Origin: Schistocerca nitens
Lineage: Eukaryota > Arthropoda > Insecta > Orthoptera > Acrididae
Reading direction: 5' to 3'
Length of the DNA: 64,000 bases
Assembly (NCBI RefSeq): GCF_023898315.1
Contig: NC_064622.1
Coordinates: 75,960,387-76,024,386 of the forward strand
Below are positions 33,579 to 45,131 of this stretch, in pieces. The translations under genes and the position numbers were made by a program. Numbering within the stretch: position 1 is the first letter of the stretch; every line of letters begins with the position of its first letter. The notes beneath the pieces are model-generated. The model saw only the letters and a program-made list of their open reading frames with translations, was not told the origin of the DNA and ran no database searches.

Positions 33579-36002
33579 CCACTCTTCACACGGTAGTGGC
33601 TAGCTACTTCTGTTTGACTCAGCTGTCTGCTACTCAGAAATTTCAGTTTGAATCACTGTTCCTTCTGGCACTACGAAGTACCCAAACATCTGCCAAATGA
33701 AAATTTGTAATGCAACACATGCTTCGTAATTCACTGAACATATTATTTAACCGTTTATTTTGATATGTATCGTTTATCGGCCTCATACCATTTTCTCTAT
33801 AAAGTCAGACAACGCAAGGCCTCTCCAGTGGTATGGCGTATGACTTACTAAATTTCATCTTGTGATGAAAAAGTGCGAAGCTAGCTGAGACTGAAGTGAA
33901 AAAAAAGCGTGAAAAATAGGTGTATAGCAAAAACCCATAAAGGAAATACATTAAGTATCTACAATATGGCAGAAAGCGTAACTTGCTCTCTAGTCATAAA
34001 ACGCTTAAAAGCAGGCCGTCCTGTACATTCCCATCTTTAGAATTCATGCAGTACCAGAAATAAAACGAGACACAGCGAAGACTTACGGTCGTATCAACGC
34101 TATGTGATAGCTGTCTCGCCAGCACTCGCGAACAAAATCGCTAAGAGTTGTCATCAACACGAAGCCTCATGTAGCAGTAACAGAAGTGTCTCAGGTCCTC
34201 AGGTCCGTCGCAGGTTTAACAAACATCACTTGAAGTGTGTCTTGCGTTTGAGAGCCAGGTTGTACATCCACAACCCAGAGTTGAAACCACGCGATTTTCT
34301 TTTGTGGAGGCCCGAGAAAAATATTTCAGACAACGACCGCTCAGTATCCACACGGAAGGGCTTCAAAGGGGTGCGTAAAGGGTGTCAATGAAACGCCCCA
34401 TTTCCCTGGGGCGTTGATTCCCATTCATTTCACCGCTGAAAGCAATAGTTCGCAGTGCGATGAAAAATAGTAAGATGTTCTGGACAACCTCTGTCACTGA
34501 TGACACCCTCGGACGTTTCAGTCCTTTTCTAAGGATGTTGATGGGCTGCATCGCCGTCGAAAATGATCGCACGTCTTTGCTCTGCTGTACAAGCTGGGGA
34601 CATCTAGACACCGTTCGAAACCATTCAAAGAAATTTGAATGTGATCCGAAGCAGCAAAGTATACTTATTCTTTTTCAACCCTCCTGGTTTCCACCCTCCC
34701 GCGATTTGATGTCGGAGCAATGCAACAAAACATGTGCGTGAAAAAAAAACGCAAAGGGTTCCTCTAAGACCCCCGTCTTGGCGAAAAGTCCCCTTGGAAG
34801 GAAAGAGCTGATATCTTTCCCTGTCCATTCTCCTTACGTAGTTGTACTTCGTATCCAATGAACTCGTCCTCAATGGGACCTTAACAGTAATCTTCCAGCC
34901 TTCCTTAGAAGTTTCAATAACAGACTTCTCCGTGATCCACGACATCTTGCAGTGTCTGCCACTGGAGTTAGATGAACATCTCTGTGTCTCGCTCGAGATG
35001 AATAAACCATCCGTATTTAGGTCATGTCGACTTTCTCTATAAATTCTAGCTAGTAAGGCTCCCAATCGTATCCATGAACTAGTCAAATGAACTTTTCGGT
35101 TAGTACTCGTAATTGTTTCGTCGGTGGATTACATTTCCTTAGCAGGGTTCCAGCAGATCCAACTGTGCCATCTGGCTTTCCACCGCTGTGAATCAATCAC
35201 GACGCGTACTGTTGAACATTATTCTTTTGTTAGTGTCTCCACTGATTGTTTTCAATCATATAAATAATAAATCTGAGCGCATACAAGAGGTTTTAAAACT
35301 TGAAAGTAAGCTTTCTGATGAAGAGAAGAAAATTCAAGTGAGGGTGCCGTTCAGACGAGCTACAGAATTGTACTACTTTTAGTGAAGAAGTAGCGCTCTT
35401 TCACGGTTGGTGATTTAATAAAACCATATTTGGTAGTTGTTGCTAAACTTTTGCGTCCACGTCAGGTAGAACACTTTCGTGTAGTGGCGTTAGCAAGCAC
35501 GGCAATCTTGCGTCCCACACAGGTTATGGGAAATGACGTTCACAGCCAGCTTGCTAAATTTATGTAAATATATTGTTGCCTGTTCTTTAGCACTTTATGA
35601 ATGTGTAGTAACAGGGATGCCACATTCTTTTCAGCGTCGAAGAAACTGTAGATTTGTTGTGAAATGTATTGGTTTTTCTGTCTGTAGATGGAGTGCCAGT
35701 CATGTTCGGAGATGAATCAGAAGTCGTAGCGCAACTGAATGGGAAGAGGAAAAAGCATCCAGTAATCAATTCGTGCTGATATAAAGCTTGAAGTAATTGA
35801 TCTGCATTGCAACGGCAACTATAAAAACAGTGTAGACTTACGCAAACGTTTCCCTCAGGGGCGGTTTCCTCGTTTACACCAGTCTCCACTCAGCTCACCA
35901 CCCTATTCCCTACGACAATGGAAGACGTACAGTACTCGCTGCTCGTAGAGTAGCGCTCAGCGATTCCTCATGGAGCACGTTTCCTGTGAAGCCCTGCTCT
36001 AT
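33579..36002. other. Unassigned 2.4-kb stretch
   Basis: The largest ORF is 35086-34625 (-, 153 codons), with no domain I recognise and no partner reading frame. I do not call it a gene. No repeat family used elsewhere in the window occurs here. Confidence 0.3.
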
Positions 36003-36620
36003 GCTGTTCCTGTTGTTGTTGTTGTGGTCTTCAGTCCTCAGACTGGTTTAATGCAGCTCTCCATGCAACTCTATCCTGTGCAAGCTTCTTCATCTCCCAG
36101 TACTTACTGCAACCTACATCCTTCTGAATCTGCATAGTGTATTCATCTCTTGGTCTCCCTCTTCGATTTTTACCCTCCACGCTGCCCTCCAATGCTAAAT
36201 TTGTGATCCCTTGATGCCTCAGAACATGTCCTACCAACATTGCTTCTTGTCAAGTTGTGCCACAACCTCCTCTTTTCCCCATTTCTATTCGATACCTCCT
36301 CATTAGCTATGTGATCTACCCATCTAATCTTCAGCATCCTTCTGTAGCACCACATTTCGAAAGCTTCTATTCTCTTTTTGTCTAAACTATGTATCGTCCA
36401 CGTTTCACTTCCATACATGTCTACATTCCATTCAAATACTTTCAGAAACGACTTCCTGACACTAAAATCAATACTCGATGTTGACAAATTTCTCTTCCTC
36501 AGAAACGCTTTCCTTGCCATTGCCAGTCTACATTTTATATCCTCTCTACTTCGACCATCATGAGTTATTTTGCTCCCCAAATAGCAAAACTCCTTTACTA
36601 GTGTGTCATTTCCTAATCTA

Positions 36621-37961
36621 CGAGGGCAGTTCAATAAGTAATGCAACACATTTTTTTTTCTGAAACAGGGGTTGTTTTATTCAGCATTGAAATACACCAG
36701 GTTATTCCCCAATCTTTTAGCTACTAAACACTATTTTTCAACGTAATCTCCATTCAATGCTACGGCCTTACGCCACCTTGAAATGAGGGCCTGTATGCCT
36801 GCACGGTACCATTCCACTGGTCGATGTCGGAGCCAACGTCGTACTGCATCAATAACTTCTTCATCATCCGCGTAGTGCGTCCCACGGATTGCGTCCTTCA
36901 TTGGGCCAAACATATGGAAATCCGACGGTGCGAGATCGGGGCTGTAGAGTGCATGAGGAAGAACAGTCCACTGAAGTTTTGTGGGCTCCTCTCGGGTGCG
37001 AAGACTTGTGTGAGGTCTTGCGTTGTCATGAAGAAGGAGAAGTTCGTTCTGATATTTGTGCCTACGAACACGCTGAAGTCGTTTCTTCAATTTCTGAAGA
37101 GTAGCACAATACACTTCAGAGTTGATCGTTTCACCATGGGGAAGGACATCGAACAGGATAACCCCTTCAGCGTCCCAGAAGACTGTAACCATGACTTTAC
37201 CGGCTGAGGGTATGGCTTTAAACTTTTTCTTGGTAGGGGAGTGGGTGTGGCGCCACTCCTTTGATTGCCGTTTTGTTTCAGGTTCGAAGTGATGAACCCA
37301 TGTTTCATCGCCTGTAACAATCTTTGACAAGAAATTGTCACCCTCAGCCACATGACGAGCAAGCAATTCCGCACAGATGGTTCTCCTTTGCTCTTTATGG
37401 TGTTCGGTTAGACAACGAGGGACCCAGCGGGAACAAACCTTTGAATATCCCAACTGGTGAACAATTGTGACAGCACTACCAACAGAGATGTCAAGTTGAG
37501 CACTGAGTTGTTTGATGGTGATCCGTCGATCATCTCGAACGAGTGTGTTCGCACGCTCCGCCATTGCAGGAGTCACAACTGTGCACGGCCGGCCCGCACG
37601 CGGGAGATCAGATAGTCTTGCTTGACCTTGCGGCGATGATGACACACGCTTTGCCCAACGACTCACCGTGCTTTTGTCCACTGCCAGATCACCGTAGACA
37701 TTCTGCAAGCGCCTATGAATATCTGAGATGCCCTGGTTTTCCGCCAAAAGAAACTCGATCACTGCCCGTTGTTTGCAACGCACATCCGTTACAGACGCCA
37801 TTTTAACAGCTCCGTACAGCGCTGCCACCTGTCGGAAGTCAATGAAGCTATACGAGACGAAGCGGGAATGTTTGAAAATATTCCACAAGAAATTTCCGGT
37901 TTTTTCAACCAAAATTGGCCGAGAAAAAAAATGTGTTGCATTACTTATTGAACTGCCCTCG
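36621..37961 (-). mobile_element. Intact mariner transposon
   Basis: The element is 1341 bp. Its ends begin cgagggcagttcaataagta and the right end is the exact inverted copy, giving about 38 bp of perfect terminal inverted repeat. It is flanked by TA at 36619-36620 and 37962-37963. The insertion splits an RTE-like LINE. The transposase is open. Perfect repeats and an intact gene suggest a young insertion. Confidence 0.95.
36731..37801 (-). CDS. Mariner transposase (D,D34D)
   Basis: The protein is 356 residues from the Met at 37801 (MASVTDVRCKQRAVIEF). An upstream in-frame Met exists, but the codons before 37801 match no mariner N-terminus. The N-terminal helix-turn-helix region includes YGDLAVDKSTVSRW and KQLSAQLDISVGSAV. 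The catalytic triad is D165 in VTGDETWVHH, D259 in LLHDNARPH and D294 in YSPDLAPSDFHMFG, with exactly 34 residues between the last two. The C-terminus ALNGDYVEK is complete. No frameshift or stop is seen, so the enzyme may be active. Its role is cut-and-paste transposition at TA sites. Confidence 0.95.
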   Translation of the reverse strand: MASVTDVRCKQRAVIEFLLAENQGISDIHRRLQNVYGDLAVDKSTVSRWAKRVSSSPQGQARLSDLPRAGRPCTVVTPAMAERANTLVRDDRRITIKQLSAQLDISVGSAVTIVHQLGYSKVCSRWVPRCLTEHHKEQRRTICAELLARHVAEGDNFLSKIVTGDETWVHHFEPETKRQSKEWRHTHSPTKKKFKAIPSAGKVMVTVFWDAEGVILFDVLPHGETINSEVYCATLQKLKKRLQRVRRHKYQNELLLLHDNARPHTSLRTREEPTKLQWTVLPHALYSPDLAPSDFHMFGPMKDAIRGTHYADDEEVIDAVRRWLRHRPVEWYRAGIQALISRWRKAVALNGDYVEK

Positions 37962-38329
37962 TAATTCCCTCAGCATCATCCGACTTAATTCGACTACATT
38001 CCATTATCCTCGTTTCGCTTTTGTTGATATTCATCTTATATCCTCGTTTCAAGACACTGTCCATTCCGTTCAACTGCTCTTCGAAGTCCTTTGCTGTCTC
38101 TGACAGAATTACAATGTCATCGGCGAATCTCAAAGTTTTTATTTCTTCTCCATGGATTTTAATACCTACTCCGAATTTTTCTTTTGTTTCCTTTACTGCT
38201 TGCTCAATATACAGATCGAATAACATTGGGGAGAGGCTACAACCCTGCCTCACTCCCTTCCCAACCACTGCTTCCCTTTCATGCCCCTCGACTCTTATAA
38301 CTGCCATCTGTTCTTCAGCCAGCCTGCCA

Positions 38330-39920
38330 GCTTTTCCTAGTTATACTGAAATCCTTATACCGTGTATCGAGACAGAGCAGTTTGGTAGGGATGGGGGCTA
38401 GGGTGAATGATATTTAAAAATTTCCATCTGCAGTCGAATTTTTGTAATCGATTAGGTGTTCAGAGCCAGTCCATCTGTGTGCACCAGAACATGGTACAGT
38501 CGTACACGCAGAATATTTTTTCCGAAACCAATAGATTCAACATTATAGTCATTTAACAGCTCCTGCTTCATTGGTGCTGTGTACAACTCTCCCCCATATC
38601 TTACCCATACGACATTGTCCAGTGTTGCTCCTAATGCTTCAATGTTCACAGGTGCCAGGCTCGACCTGAGCGCACGGCGGGGCTGCCTTCGAAAGCGTTG
38701 AGGTGGAAGCCACTCAGTGTGGCGGAATGTCTGGCGGGTGACACCTCGTTGTCCCTATGCTGCCACCAGCACGTGACGCAGCTGTGGCTCTCTGACCTAC
38801 GGTGAGACGATGTGTCTCGCTGAGGAGGCATCTTCGTGGCACGCATTCTTATGCCCAGCCACGGACCACCTTTTATTGTCACAGACGCCTCTGGGCGTAA
38901 ACTGAACGACTCACCCACACTCAGCCTACTGTTCGCAACATGACCCCAGCATCCATATGTTCTTGGCATTTCTACCCGCCGAGTACCTCCAATTTCTCCC
39001 TTCAGATATACTTGAGCTGGTCACGTTGCTCCCTTCCTTAATGTGTGCCCCATCCACTGAGGTTACGTAACCACAAGATTTTTTTTTTTTTCATTTTAAT
39101 ACCTTTTATTCCTTACACCTGAAAGTAGAGCGTTTGATTATGACCCACTAGTCAGTGACTTTCGAACCTAGTACCAGATGAGATCACAGTTGGGTACATA
39201 GAACCCAAGTTGGAAAAGTTTTGGAGGGGATTTCCATTTTCGACGTTTACCTTACAACCAAGGTGAACGTCTCAAGAACCTTGGTCAGAATTGGATGATA
39301 TTAACATTCACTGTAGAATCATAAATTGGACATAGGTTCAGTATTACTTTTCAAACATTTTCCTAGCTGACATAAAATTGTAAATGTAGTTCAGTGCAAA
39401 TATATGAACTGGTCACAGGTTAAGTCTCTCTCAGCTAAATACTTTTCTATTTAGAATGAAAGTTAAATGGAATTCACTAACAGATTTCCTCTCACTATGT
39501 TTTTTTTAACAAAGAAATTACTGTTTTCATAGTTAGTAGTCTTTCTATTAATCATTATCTATCATGAGCACAATAGATAAACTGTTGATCCTGTTACACC
39601 ATTAATGTGCAATTTTAAAACACAAGAGGAACCCAGTATTGTACAGAATTTCACTTCAATACCAAGAGTAATTGAAACCTTCTATAATTAAGTAACTTTG
39701 TGCATTTGAACTACTTTCAGTGGAGTGGGGGCCCTTAATCTTGACCACTGTAGTAGAGCATATTAAGCACACTTTCAATACACTAAAGAAACAAGCCCTT
39801 AACAAGTATGAACATGTAACCCTCAACAGTATTATTTCTCAACTCTTACTGCAGTAGAACACAACTTGATGTGGTTATAAGACAATAGCTCACCTGTGGT
39901 TGATTTTCAACAGACTGCAC
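38330..39920. other. Unassigned sequence
   Basis: ORFs at 38646-38969 (-) and 38452-38649 (-) carry no recognisable motif. A T-rich run lies at 39080-39092. No repeat was assigned. Confidence 0.3.
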
Positions 39921-39932
39921 TGTGATCATTTA

Positions 39933-40122
39933 AAAATGGCTCTGAGCACTATGGGACTCAACTGCTGCGGTTATCAGTCCCCTAGAACTTAGAACTACTT
40001 AAACCTAACTAACCTAAGGACATCACACACATCCATGCCCGAGGCAGGATTCGAACCTGCGACCGTAGCAGTCCCACGGTTCCGGACTGCGCGCCTAGAA
40101 CCGCGAGACCACCGCGGCCGGC
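39933..40122 (-). repeat. tRNA-derived SINE, family A
   Basis: A minus-strand copy, with the A-box region slightly altered (gaaccgcgagaccaccgcgg). A perfect 12-bp duplication, tgtgatcattta, lies at 39921-39932 and 40123-40134. Confidence 0.93.
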
Positions 40123-40134
40123 TGTGATCATTTA

Positions 40135-41240
40135 CTAAGCAAAACTTTATAATCCTCAGTTCTGAGAACTTTCATATTAGAAGTTGGCAATAAAATTTTA
40201 ATAAGCAGTTTTAATAGAAAACTTATTTTCAGCAAGCATTATTTGCTATATTACTCAGTTCTGCTAAAACACTGACCTTTAATGTTATTTCAGTAAGGAC
40301 ACTCGGTAATCACTTTAGCATGGGAAGCACGCTAAGTGGTTGTGTGACTAGGGACAAAAAATCAAGGAAGGTATAAGAGTTCGAGTATAAGTTACCTTAT
40401 ATTTGTGCACACTAAAACATCCAAGGAGCTGATCCTTCACCATACATTTCTACTATTCCTTGGTTCCTTTTCAGTGATTGCGCAATGTGGTGGCGATTGC
40501 GTGTTGGTAGGTGGATTTGCAGGTACAATTGCTGGACTCTGTCATTTCTTGGTGGCGATGATAGATATCAATTTCAGAATAGCTCCTGCTCTTTATAAAT
40601 CCATCCGAGGCATTGGAAAGCGGCACGGAAAGCCTCTCTCGTCACCGGCACAATATGCAACTTTTACATGAGCAGCTGACAGTTTAGTAGCTCGTCCCCG
40701 ACTGACTCTTGGTTCCACCTTTTTTTACCTAGGCCAACCACAATTTGCGCGCGCTACACAGTTCCGTTCAGGAGGGGAACCACAACACCTTTTACATACA
40801 AAATAACTAAGAACCCTAAGTGAAGGTCAGCAGTTTACATAACGGCAAACAAACATTTCGAATAAAGCAGAACCTTTGCACATATTGACATTTCTGTAAA
40901 AAAAACTATTTAAATAAAATTATTCATCCTCAGTTATAACCAAAGATATTATGTGAGAAAGATGAAATATATCATTTGCTCATATTGTTCGTATTAGAGG
41001 GATTACACTTCCTATACACTAAAAGACATCAAAGTTTTTAACAGAAAAGAATAAACACGCTCATGGTATCGATTCAGTCCAACAACATTTACAGAAACTC
41101 AGCGGCATAACACTAAAGAAAGCAAAAGTACAGCATTAGAGCTACGGTGTTACAGTCGCTTTTAATAGAACAGTATGACATGAACGATCATTCAATGAAA
41201 AAATGTCTAGGAAACATGGATTATAAAGTGCATACCTTAA
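40135..41240. other. Unassigned sequence
   Basis: The 88-codon ORF at 40405-40671 (+) has a hydrophobic middle (CVLVGGFAGTIAGLCHFLVA) that could be one membrane segment. There is no family match and no supporting context, so I leave it uncalled. Confidence 0.25.
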
Positions 41241-41512
41241 GAGTGTATGAGGATATTGAAAGGGTAATGCAGTATGTGAAGTGGGACGAAAATCTAATAG
41301 TCATGGGCGACTGGAATGCAGTTGTAGGGGAAGGAGTAGAAGAAAAGGTTACAGGAGAATATGGGCTTGGGACAAGGAATGAAAGAGGAGAAAGACTAAT
41401 TGAGTTCTGTAACAAGTTTCAGCTAGTAATAGCAAATACCCTGTTCAAGAATCACAAGAGGAGGAGGTATACTTGGAAAAGGCCGGGAGATACCGGAAGA
41501 TTTCAATTAGAT

Positions 41513-42767
41513 TGAGAGGTGGCATGAGCCCCCTCTCATATTTCTATCTTACGATTCTCCTCTCTAGTTGCATGCGGTGGAGGGTTGCTTTTCCTTAACA
41601 CGCGTACTTCCCACGCAGCGTCTCTCGTCACCCGGGTGGGCCGGTGACAGGCGGGCTCGGTGGAACTGGAGAGAGTTAAGCCGACGTGTGTGAGGCAGTC
41701 GAGTGAATGCTTTTCAGACGCCGACATTGTCAAGAGACACGCCCGCTGGGGTGTGAAGTAGCGGCTGGGCTAGAGGTTCCGTTACTTCAGAGAAACTTTG
41801 CGAAAACACTTTCTGGCGGGCTACCAGCGAGGCGTGGGAATGACTTGTGTACCCACGCAGTTGTGGCGGGAAAATTCCCGCACTTTCTGCAAAATCAGCA
41901 CAGAAATTGGCGCCAAGAATCTCCATTGGTGGAATGGTAGTGCTCCGGCAATGGAGTGGAATTTCCGCCGGTTTTCGAGTTGCTGATTGGAACGTAACCA
42001 CGGCCACTGTCGTGGGGGCGGGAATGTTCGGTGTTCGGCCTGTACGGGTGCTCTGGGTAGTCGGCAGTCGCCTTTCGGTCGAGGTCGTCGGAGCAACCAG
42101 CCCTCGCCTGCGGTACGCCAGATCGTGTTCTGGGAGATAAGAAGACTGTTGGTAATGTACGTCCGCAGCACCGGCAGATAGGGATTTTCCTAGGTGATAA
42201 TCAGAGCTCAGCAGAGCGCGCCTGTTCATCCGTTTCTAACTTTGTTCAGTTTCGAGTAGCAGCAATTACTATTGGGTTAGCTGTGTGTCTCTCTTGAGAT
42301 TTGAGTGGAAAGGAATTGGCTCCACATACCACTTCGTCTTAAACCTCACGATCTAAGTTAGGGACAACTTCACCTTTACTGTGTTTGTATGAATCTCCAA
42401 TTTTAGCCAATTTGATGTTTTATATGTCCTGTGTCTCTTTTACTATTCTGCGTTTAATCTTAATAAATCATATTGTTATTTTGGACAGAACTTTCTTTCT
42501 GTTAATCAATAGAGCAACCCTATCATTCCTCACTATGCTAATGTAACCTTTGTTAATTTAACTTATTTATCAAATTAAATTATTGCAGGTGCCAAACTCT
42601 CTTCTACTCCACTAGCAGGGTTGATTAGAGTCAGTTCGCGTATTTGTTTTATCCTTGTGCAACAGCAAAAGTCGGAGTTAGAATAGGGGGGGCTTAGAGC
42701 ATGATTTACACATGTGGATTCTAGTAGAATTTAGTGATAAATACACTACTAGCCCCGGCACCTCGCA
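41513..42767 (+). repeat. 5' LTR
   Basis: This 1255-bp repeat contains a polyadenylation signal aataaa at 42462-42467. The only difference I found from the 3' LTR is gttagaatagg here versus gttagagtagg there. Short ORFs inside it on both strands are duplicated in the other LTR and are not genes. Confidence 0.95.
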
Positions 42768-42772
42768 TAATA

Positions 42773-42790
42773 TGGCGACCCTTGGCCTCG
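42773..42790 (+). promoter_or_regulatory. Probable tRNA primer-binding site
   Basis: tggcgacccttggcctcg begins 5 nt after the 5' LTR end. A TGG start is expected for pairing with a tRNA CCA end. The tRNA species is not determined. Confidence 0.55.
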
Positions 42791-43169
42791 GATCTTTCCT
42801 GTGAATCTCTGATAAACAAACAGGATTCTTAGTAGGAACATTCAATTTTTTTTCTCTCTATTTTTTTTAATGATTAATACCCAAGTTTTTTTTGGTAGTT
42901 CCGCGTTTAGTTTTAAGTAGCGGCGCATGACTACAGTTTTTGTTTTCAGTGTATATATTTTTTTGTTCATTGTTTTTTTTGTGTTTCGCTGTTGTGGTGT
43001 CTGTACCGCATCGCACTTTGTCGGATTTGTGTGCGGTTTCTGTACCACATCAAATTGTGTTTGTGATTACAGCGTTGGAACAGCGTTGTTGAAATTTTAT
43101 GTTTATGTGTAAAAAATATATGGAGTAGATTAATTTTATTGTGCATTTTAGATGAATTTGTTTTTATGA

Positions 43170-45131
43170 ATGATAACGAGAAGTAAGGCACGACTATTAT
43201 CGGGCGAAGCTAAAACAAAAGAGGATAGCATAATGGATAAGGGGCAGTTTACTGACGGGAATAGGTTCGGAGATGAGATGGGCACATTTTTAGCAGGACA
43301 GGACGCCAGGGGCATTGATGAGGAAGGTGATTTGGACGCGATCTCAGAGCAGCGTTGCGGCCGTGATTATGATAGTGAAGTAGAGGATGAAACAGAGACA
43401 GGCACACAGGTCGAGACGGTAGCAGAAGTTTATAGTCAAACGAACGAGTGCAGACAGAGGCCAGCTCGGTCACGTCAGAGCTCTAGCGCCCAGGTGTCCA
43501 GAGTTACATCGCCATTGTTTGAAGAGGATCAAGAAGATGACGTAAACCCAATACTGAGCTTCCTACGATCAATGAAAGAAGAAGCTGACGAACAGCGTAA
43601 GAAGCAGGAAGAAGCTGACGAACAGCGTAAGAAGGAGAAGGAAGAAGCTGACGAACAGCGTAAGAGGGACACTGAGGCAATAATCTCGCATATAGGGGCA
43701 ATTCGTGGAGAATTATTAACAATAAAGAAAGAATGTGGAGAAGCAAAACAAATGTCAATGGTAGCACAAAAAGTAGTAGGCCTAGCCAAAACTGCAGCAA
43801 CAGGGGCAATGAAAATCGCAAGAGTAACTTCTAAACTCGCAGGGCGCTTGCGACGTGCGACACAAGTCCACTCGAAATCCCTAGCGGCCTTAAAGACTCA
43901 AGGTAATATTGCGGTTACGAACATCACGAAACGAATGAAAGAAGTAGAGAGTCGGATAGCAAAACTAGAGCGAAATGGGCACACGAGCACTGCGCGTTCG
44001 GATACCAATGATGGAGCACACAGGATTGTGTCTCCGAGGAAAAGCCCGCCGTGCTCTAGCCCAGTGACAGCGTGCGGAACAAACAATGCACACGCAGAAA
44101 CAGCGAGTAATAGCTCCAATAATTGCAGCCCACTTAGAAGAGTGAATGCTGAATGCCACTTCCACTGTGATACAGACGTAGCACATCACAGTTATCAGCA
44201 AGATAGATCAGGACACTCCGCAGACGTGCAAGTATCGGAAACGTCTGACAACACCAGTGCGAGGATCGGACAGAATTTTGATCACAATCACTTCCTGTCG
44301 ATACTCAAATTCCAGAAGTTCAAAGATAATGGAGGGTCGATGCATCCGAAGAGCTGGGTGATGCAATTCACTAATTCATTACCGTCGTCATGGCCAACCC
44401 AGGCCAAATTAGAATTCATGTGTGGACACATCGAAGGCCAAGCCGCGGAAAAGATGCGGGGCGTGGCAGCGACGTGTCGGACTTATCAGGAATTTGTTGG
44501 TGCATTCCTGCGGACCTACTGGTCAAAGGAAACGCAAGACAGGATTAAAGAGGAAATAATATTTTGTCCTGAACTGGAAGTGTCCGGGCATAAGAGCGCA
44601 ACCAAATTTTTTGATGACTTACTCAAGAAGAATCAGTTTTTAGATAGTCCATACAGCAACGGAGAAATTATTAAATTTTGCTTTTCGAAATTGCCAGTTA
44701 GGTATCAACAGACACTTGTCGGGAAGTGTGGATCTGACATAGATGCATTCAAGAGTCTACTGCGCGAACTCGAAGTAGTCTTCGATAAACAAGACGCAAA
44801 GGACAGGAAGAAGGCGCAAAATAACAAATACCACGGGCCAGCAAGGGAAGACGACAACAGATCGCATAGTCGCACTGGTCAGTTAGGAAACCAGGGTTAC
44901 CGAGATCAAGGTTACGCTATTCAAGGTTATGGAAACCAGAGACACGGAAACCAGAACGTCAGGGAACAGGGTAAATCCAGACAAGCAATCTGGGACAGGA
45001 GGAATGACGAACGGCAAAGCGACCGTAATTGGAGGGAGCGAAATCAAGGACAACAGGAGAACCAGGAGATTGAAATTAGACCTCCAAATCCTAATGCACG
45101 TCAGAGGAGGGGGAGTCTAAGAAGGGATTGA
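43170..45131 (+). CDS. gag: Gag-like protein of an LTR retrotransposon
   Basis: The protein is 653 residues, starting MITRSKARLLSGEAKTKEDS 402 nt after the 5' LTR. The acidic N-terminal region is followed by a coiled-coil-like repeat at residues 136-165, where EEADEQRKK-type units occur three times. Next come a basic helical stretch, a Ser/Asn-rich linker (about 270-365) and a retrotransposon Gag core at about 369-560 (HPKSWVMQF, EFMCGHIEGQAAEKMRG, FVGAFLRTYWSKETQDRI). The C-terminus (about 565-650) is rich in Gly, Gln, Asn and Arg with QGY/GNQ repeats and has no CCHC zinc knuckle. It ends SLRRD at a clear stop with no overlapping pol frame. The likely role is capsid formation and RNA packaging. 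The intact long frame suggests it is still under selection or very young. Confidence 0.85.
   Translation: MITRSKARLLSGEAKTKEDSIMDKGQFTDGNRFGDEMGTFLAGQDARGIDEEGDLDAISEQRCGRDYDSEVEDETETGTQVETVAEVYSQTNECRQRPARSRQSSSAQVSRVTSPLFEEDQEDDVNPILSFLRSMKEEADEQRKKQEEADEQRKKEKEEADEQRKRDTEAIISHIGAIRGELLTIKKECGEAKQMSMVAQKVVGLAKTAATGAMKIARVTSKLAGRLRRATQVHSKSLAALKTQGNIAVTNITKRMKEVESRIAKLERNGHTSTARSDTNDGAHRIVSPRKSPPCSSPVTACGTNNAHAETASNSSNNCSPLRRVNAECHFHCDTDVAHHSYQQDRSGHSADVQVSETSDNTSARIGQNFDHNHFLSILKFQKFKDNGGSMHPKSWVMQFTNSLPSSWPTQAKLEFMCGHIEGQAAEKMRGVAATCRTYQEFVGAFLRTYWSKETQDRIKEEIIFCPELEVSGHKSATKFFDDLLKKNQFLDSPYSNGEIIKFCFSKLPVRYQQTLVGKCGSDIDAFKSLLRELEVVFDKQDAKDRKKAQNNKYHGPAREDDNRSHSRTGQLGNQGYRDQGYAIQGYGNQRHGNQNVREQGKSRQAIWDRRNDERQSDRNWRERNQGQQENQEIEIRPPNPNARQRRGSLRRD

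Larger units (their letters stand above)
36003..38318 (-). pseudogene. RTE-like LINE fragment split by a mariner
   Basis: Minus strand. From 38318 to 37964 it reads GVRQGCSLSPMLFDLYIE and RFADDIVILSE. After the mariner (36621-37961) it resumes with KEFCYLGSKITHDGRSREDI and MYGSETWTI, and ends LALEGSVEGKNRRGRPRDEY. A frame change lies near 36240. Its 3' end is the CAA-type tail (tgttgttgttgttgtggtct on the plus strand). It is the same family as 27797-29097, truncated even further within the RT. Confidence 0.88.

Noticed and set aside
34625-35086. 153-codon minus-strand ORF
   Set aside because: No motif and no neighbouring coding frame; not enough support for a gene.
36003-38318. Host gene with an intron at 36621-37961
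   Set aside because: The interrupting block is a mariner with TIRs and TA duplication, and the flanks are LINE reverse transcriptase.
40405-40671. Small membrane-protein-like ORF
   Set aside because: One hydrophobic stretch only. No homology signal, promoter or splice context is visible.
41536-42229. Overlapping ORFs repeated exactly at 48493-49186
   Set aside because: They are duplicated because they lie within the two LTRs. No protein family is recognised on either strand.
43504-43821. Hydrophobic antisense ORFs within the Gag gene
   Set aside because: They are antisense shadows of the coiled-coil-coding repeat.
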